Of a stretch of DNA of 64,000 bases, positions 39,869 through 48,070 are shown piece by piece. The notes below the pieces were generated by a model, which was given only the letters and a program-made list of their open reading frames with translations, was not told the origin of the DNA and did no database searches. The position numbers and the translations under genes were made by a program. Every line of letters starts with the position of its first letter. Position 1 is the first letter of the stretch. Source of the DNA: Clostridia bacterium (GTDB lineage: Bacteria > Bacillota > Clostridia > Christensenellales > Aristaeellaceae). The stretch lies in the NCBI GenBank assembly GCA_017470145.1, contig JAFUFB010000022.1, forward strand, positions 1-64,000, read 5' to 3'.

Positions 39869-40555
39869 ATGCAAAACAAAGAAGAATATTTGGATCAATA
39901 TATGAAAAACACCCATCGGCTGGGCCGGGCGGTCTCTGTAATCTCCCTGATCCTGCTGCTGGGCGCCCCCTTCCTGATGGGGGCGGTGCTGGGCGCGGCG
40001 CCGGACCTGGGGGCGGTGGCCCGGGGGTTTGTTTCCGTCGGCCTGGTGTGGACCATCTCCAGCGTGGTGGAATTCCTGGTCTATACGCCCATGCTGGGCT
40101 CCGGGGGCAGCTATCTGGCCTTTATCACCGGGAATTTGATCAACATGAAGATCCCCTGCGCCATCAACGCCAAGGACATGGTGGACGCGAAATCCGGAAC
40201 CAGGGAAAATGAGATCATTTCGACCCTGTCCATCGCGACCTCCAGTCTGGTGACCATATTGGTGTTGGCTCTCGGGGTGGCGCTGCTGACGCCCCTGCGC
40301 CCCGTGCTGCAGAGTGCCCGGCTGGCTCCGGCCTTTGCCAATGTGGTTCCGGCCCTGTTCGGCGCCATGGGATATAAGTATTATCGCCAGAATATCCGCC
40401 TGGCCGCCGTTCCGCTGATCATCATGAGCGTGCTGTTTATTCTGGTTCCCAGCCTGACGGGCTCCACCAGCATGATGATTATCCCCAGCGGCGCCATCGC
40501 CATTGGCCTGGCTTATCTGCAATATCGCCGCCGCCAGAAGGAGGGCAGGATATGA
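39869..40555 (+). CDS. Membrane protein paired with DUF5058
   Basis: The 228-residue protein has about five to six membrane segments (ISLILLLGAPFLMGAVLG, TLSIATSSLVTILVLALGVALL, LIIMSVLFILVPSL) and a basic end. It always seems to accompany the DUF5058 gene (from memory of such loci). The overlap of 4 bp with the peptidase gene supports a joint function. A two-component transporter is the plain guess. Confidence 0.75.
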   Translation: MQNKEEYLDQYMKNTHRLGRAVSVISLILLLGAPFLMGAVLGAAPDLGAVARGFVSVGLVWTISSVVEFLVYTPMLGSGGSYLAFITGNLINMKIPCAINAKDMVDAKSGTRENEIISTLSIATSSLVTILVLALGVALLTPLRPVLQSARLAPAFANVVPALFGAMGYKYYRQNIRLAAVPLIIMSVLFILVPSLTGSTSMMIIPSGAIAIGLAYLQYRRRQKEGRI

Positions 40556-41985
40556 TTGTGCTGTGGATTCTCCTGGCCGCCCTTGGTCTGTGCCTGTGCC
40601 TGCTGCTGGTCGCCGTGATCCGGACGATTTGTACCCCTTCGAAAAAATCGAAATATGTGCCCCAGGCTGATCCGGAAAGAGCCATGGCCTATGCCCAGAA
40701 GCTGAGTCGAATGATTCAATATGAAACCGTGTCCCAGCCGGACACGAACCAGCGGGAGAAATTTCTGGGGTTCCATCAGGTGCTGGAGGAGCTGTTTCCC
40801 CTGGTGCATGAAAAACTGGAAAAGACGGAGATTGACGGCAATCTGCTTTTTGCCTGGAAGGGAAAATCCAGCGCGAAGCCCTTGGTGCTCATGAGCCATC
40901 AGGATGTGGTGCCCGTGGAGGGAGAGTGGAAATATCCTCCCTTCAGCGGGGAAATCGTGGAGGGGAAGGTCTGGGGCCGGGGCGCCTCGGACACGAAATG
41001 CTCCGTGATGGGCTTCTTCCAGGCCGTGGAAGAGCTGCTGGCCGAAGGCTATGTGCCGGAAAACGATGTGTATCTTTCCTCCTCCTGCACGGAGGAATGG
41101 GCGGGGGATGGATGCCCGAAGCTGGTGGCGGAGCTGGAGAGAAGGGGCGTTCGGCCCTATCTGGTCTGCGACGAGGGCGGCGGCATCATTACGGAGCCCG
41201 TGGGCGGCATTCATGGCAACTTTGCCATGGTGGGCGTGTTCGAGAAGGGCAAGGCGGACGTCAAGCTGACGGCCCAATCCCATGGCGGACATGCCTCCAC
41301 GCCAGTAAAGCATTCCCCGGCAGCGCGGATTGCGGATTTCATCCATGAGGCGGAGCATCGGCGAATCTTTCGGCGGCAGATGCCCCCGGAGGTGCAGGCC
41401 ATGTTCGAAACCCTGGCACCCTATGCCTCCTTCTCCCTGAAGCTTGTTTTCGGAAACATGTGGCTGTTCAAGCCCCTGCTGCTGCAGGTGCTGCCCATGA
41501 TTTCCGCCCAGGGCGGCGCCATGATTCAGACCACCATGGCCTTTACCATGCTGAAAGGGTCGGACGCCTATAACGTCATGCCCCAGGAGGCCGTGCTGGG
41601 GGCGAATCTTCGGTTCATTCCCCATCAGGGCATGGCGGAAAGCCTGAAGATTGTAGAAAAGTTGGCGAAAAAGCATGGTCTGGAGATGAAGGTGTTCCAT
41701 GCCTCTGATGTGTCCCGCTCCACGGATATTCATGGGGAAGCCTTCCAGACGGTGCAGCGGGTGATCGGGGAAACCTTCCCCGGCTGCCCGGGGAGTCCCT
41801 ATGTGATGACGGGAGCCACGGACGCCCGGAATTATGAGCGGATCTGCGACAGCGTGGTTCGCTTTGCCCCGGTGGTCTATGGGCCGGAGCAGATGAAGGG
41901 AATGCATGGCATCAACGAAAATATCGAGTATAACTGCCTCCCCGGGGCGGTGGATTTCTATCGGAATCTGATTCGAGCGATGTAA
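40552..41985 (+). CDS. M20-family metallopeptidase, membrane-anchored
   Basis: The 477-residue protein starts with a membrane anchor (residues about 1-22, LLAALGLCLCLLLVAVI). It then shows M20 motifs: VLMSHQDVVPVE (metal His and Asp), GRGASDTKCSVMG (bridging Asp), and CTEEWAGDG (catalytic Glu pair); HGGHAST is the lid region. It probably trims peptides or N-acyl amino acids at the membrane. The ATG overlaps the stop of the membrane-protein gene. Confidence 0.9.
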   Translation: MIVLWILLAALGLCLCLLLVAVIRTICTPSKKSKYVPQADPERAMAYAQKLSRMIQYETVSQPDTNQREKFLGFHQVLEELFPLVHEKLEKTEIDGNLLFAWKGKSSAKPLVLMSHQDVVPVEGEWKYPPFSGEIVEGKVWGRGASDTKCSVMGFFQAVEELLAEGYVPENDVYLSSSCTEEWAGDGCPKLVAELERRGVRPYLVCDEGGGIITEPVGGIHGNFAMVGVFEKGKADVKLTAQSHGGHASTPVKHSPAARIADFIHEAEHRRIFRRQMPPEVQAMFETLAPYASFSLKLVFGNMWLFKPLLLQVLPMISAQGGAMIQTTMAFTMLKGSDAYNVMPQEAVLGANLRFIPHQGMAESLKIVEKLAKKHGLEMKVFHASDVSRSTDIHGEAFQTVQRVIGETFPGCPGSPYVMTGATDARNYERICDSVVRFAPVVYGPEQMKGMHGINENIEYNCLPGAVDFYRNLIRAM

Positions 41986-42026
41986 AAAAAGATCTGATTT
42001 TTCGGAGACGTGAAAATAAGCGGAAG

Positions 42027-42055
42027 TTGACAACCCGGGCCGGGAAAAATAGAAT
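42027..42055 (+). promoter_or_regulatory. Sigma-A promoter, twin of the one at 37256
   Basis: TTGACA (42027-42032), 17 bases, TAGAAT (42050-42055). The flanks GAAG before and TTTGAAGAGG after the promoter match the copy at 37256, as does the G/C-rich spacer. It drives the Nudix-isomerase operon. Confidence 0.8.
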
Positions 42056-42081
42056 GAAAACACTTTGAAGAGGAGACCGCG

Positions 42082-42513
42082 GTGAGAAAGCATTTGCAGG
42101 TGGTGGCGGCCATCATCTATCACGAGGGCCGCGTCTTCGCCACCCAGCGGGGATACGGCGAATTCAAGGATGGATGGGAGTTCCCCGGGGGCAAGGTGCA
42201 GCCCGGGGAAACGCCGGAGGAAGCCCTGGTCAGGGAGATTCAGGAGGAGCTGGATACCCGGATTCAGCTGGGGGCGCTGGTCGCGACGGTGGAGGATGAT
42301 TATCCAGACTTTCATCTGTCCATGGGGTGCTATTGGTGCCGGGTCATCTCCGGCGACTTAGTGCTGCGGGAGCATGAGGCGGCCCGGTGGCTGAGCCTGG
42401 AGGAGCTGGAGGAGGTGGACTGGCTGCCCGCGGATCGGCAGCTGCTGCCCCTGCTGCGCCAAAGCTGGCCGGAGACGCCCGGAACGAAAAGGAAGGAGAA
42501 CAGCGAAGTATGA
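42082..42513 (+). CDS. Nudix hydrolase, MutT / 8-oxo-dGTP diphosphatase-like
   Basis: The 143-residue protein carries the full Nudix box: GGKVQPGETPEEALVREIQEEL (G-x5-E-x7-REUxEE; core REIQEEL). Size and the N-terminal VVAAIIYHEGRVFATQR fit the MutT group that hydrolyses oxidised dGTP and prevents mutation. GTG start at 42082. It overlaps the next gene by 4 bp. Confidence 0.88.
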   Translation: MRKHLQVVAAIIYHEGRVFATQRGYGEFKDGWEFPGGKVQPGETPEEALVREIQEELDTRIQLGALVATVEDDYPDFHLSMGCYWCRVISGDLVLREHEAARWLSLEELEEVDWLPADRQLLPLLRQSWPETPGTKRKENSEV

Positions 42514-43334
42514 AAATCGGAATTCGACTGCATGATACCATCGAGGGCACCCTGGAGCAGCGGCTGGCCTTCGTCAAGGGCCAGGGCTTTGAATGCGCCC
42601 ATCTGGCGCTGAGCAAAACCCTGCCGGATTTCGCCATGGCGGAGGCGCCGGAGAAGCTGGCTCGGCCGGAATTCGCGGAGATCGTTCGCGGTGCCTTTGA
42701 CCGGACGGAGGAGGATTGCGCCGTGCTGGGCTGCTACCTGAATTTGACCCATCCGGACCCGGAAGAACGGGAAAAGACCCGGGAAATCTATTATGCCCAT
42801 CTGGCCTTCGCGAAGAAGATCGGGGCCTGGATGGTGGGTTCCGAGACGCCTGTGCATCCGAAAAGCCCTCTGGCCCCGGAGGCTACCACCAGCGAGGAAG
42901 CCTTCCGCTTCTTCCTGGATCAGCTGCGGCCCGTCGTCCGTCGGGCGGAGGAAGAGGACGTCATCATGGCCATTGAGCCGGTGTATACTCATATCGTGTC
43001 CACGCCAGAGCGGGCGGAGCGGATGCTGACGGAGCTGAACAGCGACCATCTGCGCATCATTTTGGATGCGGTGAACCTGCTGGGGGAGGGAAACCTGGAC
43101 CGGCGGGAGGAAGTGCTGCGGGAGGCCATGAGCCGCCTGGGAGATCGGGTGGCGCTGCTGCACATGAAGGATTATCTGCGGCAGGAGGGGCTGCCCGCGG
43201 TGCCCTGCGGCCAGGGCGAGATGGATTATTCCGAGCTGATGGCCTTCGCCCGGGCCCGGGATCTGTCCATGACGCTGGAAAACACCGCCCCCGAGAACGC
43301 GGAGGCGGCGAAGGAGACCCTGCTGCGCAGCTAA
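42510..43334 (+). CDS. Sugar phosphate isomerase/epimerase, TIM barrel (xylose isomerase-like)
   Basis: The ATG at 42510 overlaps the Nudix stop (ATGA), giving 274 residues. The pattern fits the AP-endonuclease-2 / xylose isomerase-like barrel family: VIMAIEPVYTHI, RIILDAVNLL and LLHMKDYL carry the metal-binding Glu, Asp and His. The substrate cannot be read from sequence. It ends in an excellent terminator. Confidence 0.85.
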   Translation: MKIGIRLHDTIEGTLEQRLAFVKGQGFECAHLALSKTLPDFAMAEAPEKLARPEFAEIVRGAFDRTEEDCAVLGCYLNLTHPDPEEREKTREIYYAHLAFAKKIGAWMVGSETPVHPKSPLAPEATTSEEAFRFFLDQLRPVVRRAEEEDVIMAIEPVYTHIVSTPERAERMLTELNSDHLRIILDAVNLLGEGNLDRREEVLREAMSRLGDRVALLHMKDYLRQEGLPAVPCGQGEMDYSELMAFARARDLSMTLENTAPENAEAAKETLLRS

Positions 43335-43416
43335 GGAAAACGCTGATGAAAGCTCCCCCAGGTCGCAGGGGAGCGAGAAAACGCTTGTCAATTAACGAAG
43401 CGAGCAAAATGCTTTT

Positions 43417-43449
43417 ACGCTGATTTTTATATAAATCAGCGTTTCTTTT
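43417..43449 (+). terminator. Rho-independent terminator after sugar isomerase
   Basis: ACGCTGATTT and AAATCAGCGT pair perfectly and are followed by TTCTTTT. A further CTCCCC-N9-GGGGAG hairpin lies just before it. Confidence 0.88.
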
Positions 43450-43478
43450 AGGGCAACGTGAGAAGGGAGAAAAAAACA

Positions 43479-43955
43479 ATGTTCAGAGAAATGAGGCGCA
43501 TCAAGCAGCAAATCAGCGTGGAGGAGTGCAACCGGGTTTTGCGGGAGCAGCCCAGAGGCGTGCTTTCTGTGCTTGGGGACGATGGATATCCCTATGGCAT
43601 TCCGCTGGACCATTGGTTTTCGGAGAAGGAAAACAAGCTGTATTTCCACGGCGCCAAGGTTGGCCATAAGCTGGACGCCATCGACGCCTGCGATAAGGTT
43701 AGCTATTGTGTCATGGACGAAGGCTATCGCAAGGAGGGCGAATGGTCGCTGAACATCAACAGCGTGGTGGTGTTCGGCCGGATGAAAGTGGTGGAGGAGG
43801 AAGACCGGAAACGGGAAATCTGCATCAACCTGGCCAGAAAGTTCACCGATGACGAGGAATATCTCCAAAGGGAGCTGCAGCATGCCTTCCCCAGGGTATG
43901 CTGTCTGGAGCTGACCATCGAGCATATGACAGGCAAGCTGGTGAATGAATCTTAA
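43479..43955 (+). CDS. FMN-binding split-barrel protein (pyridoxamine 5'-phosphate oxidase-like / NimA-like)
   Basis: The start at 43479 gives 158 residues. The barrel strands are seen in GVLSVLGDDGYPYGIPLDHWF and KLYFHGAKVGHKLDAI, with the GH(K/S) loop typical of NimA-like nitroreductase-like proteins. FMN or F420 binding and a general reductase role are expected. It precedes an exonuclease gene with a 15-bp gap and the same direction. Confidence 0.82.
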   Translation: MFREMRRIKQQISVEECNRVLREQPRGVLSVLGDDGYPYGIPLDHWFSEKENKLYFHGAKVGHKLDAIDACDKVSYCVMDEGYRKEGEWSLNINSVVVFGRMKVVEEEDRKREICINLARKFTDDEEYLQRELQHAFPRVCCLELTIEHMTGKLVNES

Positions 43956-43970
43956 GGAGAAGAAGCAGAT

Positions 43971-44504
43971 TTGTACCGATACATTGTTTTTGACGTGGAA
44001 ACGCCGAATAGATATAACAATCGCATGAGCGCCATCGGGATCAATGTAATCGAGGATGGAGCGGTCGTGGATTCCTTCTTCTCTTATGTGAATCCTGAAA
44101 CCTTCTTCGATTATTTCAACATTCAGCTGACAGGGATTGATGAGGAGACGGTGAGAAATGCGCCCACCTTTCCTGAGCTCTGGAAGACGATTGAACCGAT
44201 CTTCTCCTCCGGTATCCTCTGCGCGCATAACGCGGTATTCGATCTGGGCGTGCTGAAGAAATGCCTGGCTGATTATGAAATCAGCTGGCGACCGACAGCG
44301 AAGTACTGCTGTACGGTCCAGATGGGAAGAAGACTGCTCCCTGGGATCAGCCATAAGCTGAATGATCTCTGCAATTATTATGACATTGCGCTGAATCACC
44401 ATCAAGCAGATTCTGACAGCCGGGCAGCGGCTGAAATCCTGCTTCGGTATTTCGCGGCGGGAGCGAACGAGCGAGATTTCATCAGAACATACAGACTGAA
44501 ATGA
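43971..44504 (+). CDS. 3'-5' exonuclease, DnaQ-like (DEDDh)
   Basis: TTG start at 43971, with AAGGAG upstream. The 177-residue protein has the three Exo motifs: FDVETPN (DxE), CAHNAVFDLGVL (Asp) and HHQADSDSRAAAE (HxxxxD). It is a stand-alone proofreading-type exonuclease such as those in DNA repair or RNA turnover. It is coupled to the FMN-barrel gene. Confidence 0.88.
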   Translation: MYRYIVFDVETPNRYNNRMSAIGINVIEDGAVVDSFFSYVNPETFFDYFNIQLTGIDEETVRNAPTFPELWKTIEPIFSSGILCAHNAVFDLGVLKKCLADYEISWRPTAKYCCTVQMGRRLLPGISHKLNDLCNYYDIALNHHQADSDSRAAAEILLRYFAAGANERDFIRTYRLK

Positions 44505-44591
44505 CGCGGTGATGCCCATGGCAGCGATGGATAAACTCTGCAGTGCAGTTAAAGCAGCGCAGGCTTCCTTCATAATGAAATAATCGAGAGA

Positions 44592-44756
44592 GTTAGCGTC
44601 GAGAATGATAATGGTTTTTGGCGCTAACTATTTAATTTAGACGGTTAGCGCCGAGAATGATGATGATTTTCGGCGATAACTATTTTATTTAGATAGTTAG
44701 CGCCGAAAAATGATGTTGTTTTTGGCGCTAACATCATATATAATGTCGTTAGCGCC
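44592..44756 (+). repeat. Four GTTAGCGCC sites phased at exactly 52 bp, three as inverted repeats
   Basis: GTTAGCG(C/T)C starts at 44592, 44644, 44696 and 44748. In the first three units a matching GGCG(C/A)TAAC arm lies 19-21 bases further, so each unit is itself an inverted repeat. The promoter of the ATPase gene lies inside the last interval. Confidence 0.92.
44716..44744 (+). promoter_or_regulatory. Promoter of the AAA ATPase gene, inside the repeat array
   Basis: TTGTTT (44716-44721), 17 bases, TATAAT (44739-44744). The -35 box lies in the loop of repeat unit 3 and the -10 box is followed directly by unit 4, so a repeat-binding protein would control it. Confidence 0.7.
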
Positions 44757-44787
44757 AAAATGTTGCGGAGAAAGGAGCTGTGTATGT

Positions 44788-46206
44788 ATGTTGATTGGTC
44801 GAGAAAATGAGCAAAAGTTATTGATGGATGCTTATCAGGCGGATGAATCAAGGTTCATTGCAGTGTATGGACGAAGAAGAGTTGGCAAAACCTACCTGAT
44901 CCGTGAAAGCTTTGACTCTCGATTTACTTTTCAACACACGGGCTATTATGGAGGGAAGCTGGGGGATGAGCTGTTTGAGTTCTGTTCCTCCATTCAGGAA
45001 TATGGCTTAAAGGAATTTGAGCGGCCCAGGAATTGGCTGGAGGCCTTTGAGCTGTTGAAAGAGCTGATACGCAACGCTACAGAGCAAAAAAAGGTTATCT
45101 TTCTGGATGAGCTTTCCTGGATGGACACCCATGGAAGTGATTTTTTGATGGCGCTGGAAGGTTTCTGGAATGGCTGGGCGTCCGCCCGGAAAGATATCTT
45201 GCTGATCGTTTGTGGCTCAGTGACTTCTTGGATGCTGAATAAAATCATTCACAACAAGGGCGGATTGTATAATCGTTTGTCCTATCGGATTCATCTTCAA
45301 GCCTTCTCTCTGAAGGAATGCGAGGCTTATCTCCAGTCCAGAAATATTATCATGAATCGCCACCAAATTTTGGAGTGTTACATGATCATGGGCGGAATCC
45401 CGTTCTATTGGAGCTATCTCGAAAAAGGTTACAGCTTGCCTCAGAATATCGACCGTATTTTCTTTGCAAAGGAAGCGCCTCTGGCGCGTGAATTTGATTA
45501 CCTGTATGCGGCCTTGTTCAAGAAGCCTGAGCCATATCTGAAAATCGTCTCAGCCTTGGGAAAGAGAAAAGCTGGAATGACCAGAGAGGAGCTACTGCAA
45601 GCAACCAGAATGGCGGATTCTGGAAATTTTACCTTACGGCTGGAGGAACTGGAAAGCTGTGGTTTCCTTCGGAAATATCATCAGTTTGGAATGAAGGAAC
45701 GGAACGCGCGTTATCAGCTGATCGATAACTTCACGCTTTTCTATTATAAGTTCTTGGAACAGAGGCCAACGGACGAGCATTATTGGAGCAATCAGATTAA
45801 TATGCCCCAGGTTAACGCTTGGTGTGGCCTGGCGTTTGAACGGGTATGCCTGGAGCATGTTACACAATTGAAACAAGCCTTGGGAATCTCTGGCGTGCTG
45901 AGCGATACCTGTTCCTGGATCTGCAAGGAGGATACTGAAAAGGGAATTTATGGTTCCCAGATCGATCTGATGATCGTCAGAAAAGACCAGGTGATTAATT
46001 TGTGCGAAATGAAATATTCCCGAAAAAAATTCTCCATCACAGCCAAAATAGAAGAAGAAATTCGGGAGAAGACAATGGATCTGATCACCGTTTCTAATAC
46101 GAATTATGCCATTCATCCAACCTTAGTCACGCCTTATGGCCTTACGGATGACTCTTACGCAGGAATCATTCAGAAGGTGATTACGACAGATGATTTATTC
46201 GTTTGA
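44788..46206 (+). CDS. AAA ATPase with C-terminal DUF234 nuclease-like domain
   Basis: The ATG at 44788 (472 residues) is preceded by AAAGGAG. Walker A is VYGRRRVGKTYL (about residues 29-40) and Walker B is KVIFLDELSW (about 105). The C-terminal DUF234 part has IDLMIVRKDQVINLCEMKYS, an E/D..D..ExK pattern of the PD-(D/E)XK fold. Such ATPases are common, often in several copies, in anaerobes and archaea. Their role is unknown; defence or mobility functions have been suggested. The promoter is embedded in a 52-bp repeat array. Confidence 0.85.
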   Translation: MLIGRENEQKLLMDAYQADESRFIAVYGRRRVGKTYLIRESFDSRFTFQHTGYYGGKLGDELFEFCSSIQEYGLKEFERPRNWLEAFELLKELIRNATEQKKVIFLDELSWMDTHGSDFLMALEGFWNGWASARKDILLIVCGSVTSWMLNKIIHNKGGLYNRLSYRIHLQAFSLKECEAYLQSRNIIMNRHQILECYMIMGGIPFYWSYLEKGYSLPQNIDRIFFAKEAPLAREFDYLYAALFKKPEPYLKIVSALGKRKAGMTREELLQATRMADSGNFTLRLEELESCGFLRKYHQFGMKERNARYQLIDNFTLFYYKFLEQRPTDEHYWSNQINMPQVNAWCGLAFERVCLEHVTQLKQALGISGVLSDTCSWICKEDTEKGIYGSQIDLMIVRKDQVINLCEMKYSRKKFSITAKIEEEIREKTMDLITVSNTNYAIHPTLVTPYGLTDDSYAGIIQKVITTDDLFV

Positions 46207-46244
46207 TTCCTTCTGGCCTGGCAGGCGAGGGAAGGGGGCGGAGC

Positions 46245-46350
46245 CGTGGAGCCCATGGATCTGGCCCGGGAGGTGAATGAGTTGCTGGCCGCGAAGACCG
46301 CGGAGCTGAAGAAGCCCTACCATTGGATATCAGAAAGAGCATCAAAATAA
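46245..46350 (+). pseudogene. Possible short ORF or gene remnant
   Basis: A GTG-initiated frame of 34 codons (containing LAREVNELLAAKTAELKK) lies directly after the ATPase gene. It is GC-rich compared with the ATPase gene and resembles the end of a longer protein. No ribosome binding site of note. It is probably a leftover. Confidence 0.3.
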
Positions 46351-46371
46351 ACGTGGAAGGAGAACCAAGTG

Positions 46372-46707
46372 ATGGGTGACAAGATTAAGGAGTTTTTGAA
46401 CTCTGAGGGCGGAAAGAAACTGGTAGAGGACGGCATTGTCAGGGTAGTCGAATCTGAGCCCCTAACCATCGAGGATTTGGACGATTTTGATGATCTAAAT
46501 CTGGAAATTATGGATACGGAGACTTTGCAGGACTATCTCAGCAGTTTGGAAGACCTCCAGGAGGAGTATGAAGCTGAGGAACCAGATGATGATGAAGACG
46601 AGGAATACGATGAGTGGGAAGAGAACATAAATAGAATCCAGATGGCCATTGAAACTGTTCAGGATCGTCTCGATGAGATTGAAGTTGAGAAAGGGGAGGA
46701 AGATTGA
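46372..46707 (+). CDS. Acidic hypothetical protein
   Basis: A protein of 111 residues (ATG at 46372, or GTG at 46369) with AAGGAG upstream. It is very acidic (EEPDDDEDEEYDEWEE) and ends in a coiled-coil-like helix. No known family. Confidence 0.65.
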   Translation: MGDKIKEFLNSEGGKKLVEDGIVRVVESEPLTIEDLDDFDDLNLEIMDTETLQDYLSSLEDLQEEYEAEEPDDDEDEEYDEWEENINRIQMAIETVQDRLDEIEVEKGEED

Positions 46708-46834
46708 GAGTCCTCATAGCAAGCACTATTTGAAGGGACCAGCTAAGCGAACGGAAGAGGATGATAGAAACTTTACTGTCAGCTTTGAACAGATGATCCA
46801 GGAGAGCCTCAACGCGGCGGATTGTGTAAGGTGA
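46698..46834 (+). pseudogene. Out-of-frame coding fragment after acidic protein
   Basis: In the +1 frame directly after the acidic protein's stop, a coherent stretch (KRTEEDDRNFTVSFEQMIQE) runs to a TGA at 46834. No good start is seen. A TTG at 46730 is possible; a one-base indel that cut off the tail of the preceding gene is another explanation. Confidence 0.35.
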
Positions 46835-46923
46835 GGATGGAGACTTTTGTCTCTTTTCTGTATTTCGCTTGAATATATTCACAATGGGCTGTTATAATTT
46901 CTTCAATCTTGGATTGAGAGGAT

Positions 46924-47217
46924 GTGTTAGCGATGCGGAACCTGCTAATGGCAGTAATTGCACTTACCATCATTATGAGCATAGTCTCATTTGTTCTGAT
47001 GAAGATCGATAAGAAAAGGGCAAGGGAACGTAAATGGAGGATACCGGAGAGAACGCTTTTCCTTGTAGCCGGCTGCTTCGGTGCTATCGGTGGAACAATC
47101 GGGATGAAATTGTTTCATCATAAGACAAACCATTGGTACTTTAAAACATTCTTCCCAGCGATGATGGTTGTGCAAATTGCGATACTCGCATATTTGGCCT
47201 TCAGAGTATTCGGCTAA
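46924..47217 (+). CDS. DUF1294 membrane protein
   Basis: About 97 residues (GTG at 46924, or ATG at 46933). It has an N-terminal membrane helix (VIALTIIMSIVSFVLM), then the DUF1294 motif KKRAREKKWRIPE-like (here KKRARERKWRIPERTLF) and G-rich loop GGTIGMKLFHHKT, then a C-terminal membrane helix. Function unknown but the family is widespread in Firmicutes. Confidence 0.85.
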   Translation: MLAMRNLLMAVIALTIIMSIVSFVLMKIDKKRARERKWRIPERTLFLVAGCFGAIGGTIGMKLFHHKTNHWYFKTFFPAMMVVQIAILAYLAFRVFG

Positions 47218-47329
47218 AAAGGAGCGAAGGAACATGGCGTATGATCTATCACGGTTTCACTAAGCATAGGACCGGGATTACAGTATTGCCTTATCGGAAA
47301 TAGAATCTGGCCACGAGAATACGAAAGAA

Positions 47330-47361
47330 AACACCTGCAGTTGACAGTTGCTGCAGGTGTT
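47330..47361. terminator. Perfect 11-bp hairpin, also found at 50019
   Basis: AACACCTGCAG and CTGCAGGTGTT pair exactly around TTGACAGTTG. The same hairpin with the same loop core recurs at 50019-50050. It may end the DUF1294 transcript, but the T-run is short. Confidence 0.6.
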
Positions 47362-47391
47362 TCCATACCTTTCAATTGAACCTTCAAGCAT

Positions 47392-47420
47392 GGCTGCAGG
47401 CGGGTAGTCCGCCTGCAGCC
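47392..47420. repeat. Perfect 12-bp hairpin downstream of the His-rich small gene
   Basis: GGCTGCAGGCGG and CCGCCTGCAGCC pair exactly across GTAGT. It lies 47 bp after the stop of the minus-strand small gene and faces the end of the DUF1294 region. There is no T-run on either side. Confidence 0.65.
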
Positions 47421-47467
47421 TATATCAAAGCCTGATCCCGTTTCTGTTATTGCGGGAGCTTGTGGAT

Positions 47468-47650
47468 TTACCAATCTTCTCCATCACGACGTCCGTTCGC
47501 CCGGCTGGCGAACAGTCCCAGCAGCGTTCCGAGCAGAATGCTTCTACCCAGGAAGCTGCCGTGGTGACGGTGATAATGATGATGGCCATGGCAGCGATGG
47601 CCACCGAAAATCATGTTCCCCAGGGTCAGGATTCCAAGCAGACGCAGCAT
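47468..47650 (-). CDS. Small His-rich membrane-associated protein (60 aa)
   Basis: The ATG at 47650 has GGAGG nine bases upstream. Two hydrophobic stretches (LRLLGILTLGNMIFG and SILLGTLLGLF) flank a run HRCHGHHHYHRHH, which could bind zinc, nickel or copper. No family is known. It runs against its neighbours and is followed by a perfect hairpin. Confidence 0.55.
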   Translation of the reverse strand: MLRLLGILTLGNMIFGGHRCHGHHHYHRHHGSFLGRSILLGTLLGLFASRANGRRDGEDW

Positions 47651-47886
47651 GTTACGTTTCCTCCGTTTTGTCGTTCACTGTGTACCATTCATTTGGTACG
47701 GGTATAGGATAGCTGAAAACGAAAGAAAAATACAGGACCATCGAAGCAAATTACCGCCTGCTATCTTTCCAATACAGGGAAAAGCTCTGAAGAGTATGAA
47801 AGTATCCACGGGCATAGTAAATCGCTTGAAGCACATGCCGTTTTTTTGTATAATAGTCACCGAGAAGAAACCGAGGGAAGGAACGG

Positions 47887-48019
47887 ATGACACAGAATGC
47901 CGAAGCTGTGAATGGCATTCTGAAGGAATACGAAAGAATTCACAAACAGCTGGAAAAGCTGCAGTTGGACGGAACTATAACGCTGGCGGGTAAGCACATC
48001 ATAATGGATATGATCGTCA
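47887..48019 (+). pseudogene. Truncated copy of the Rpn-like gene at 54866
   Basis: From about 47842 (TATAAT at 47847-47852) to 48019 the DNA is over 90% identical by eye to 54820-54996, including start codon and ribosome site. After HIIMDMI the copy breaks off into unrelated sequence. Confidence 0.8.
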
Positions 48020-48070
48020 ATGCGTACCAATTATCACTGAACGCACATTTGAACGGATGGAGGCGCAGAA

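Noticed and set aside
40513-42315. A 600-codon minus-strand frame across the M20 peptidase and the Nudix gene
   Set aside because: Same cause. The plus-strand genes carry complete catalytic motifs.
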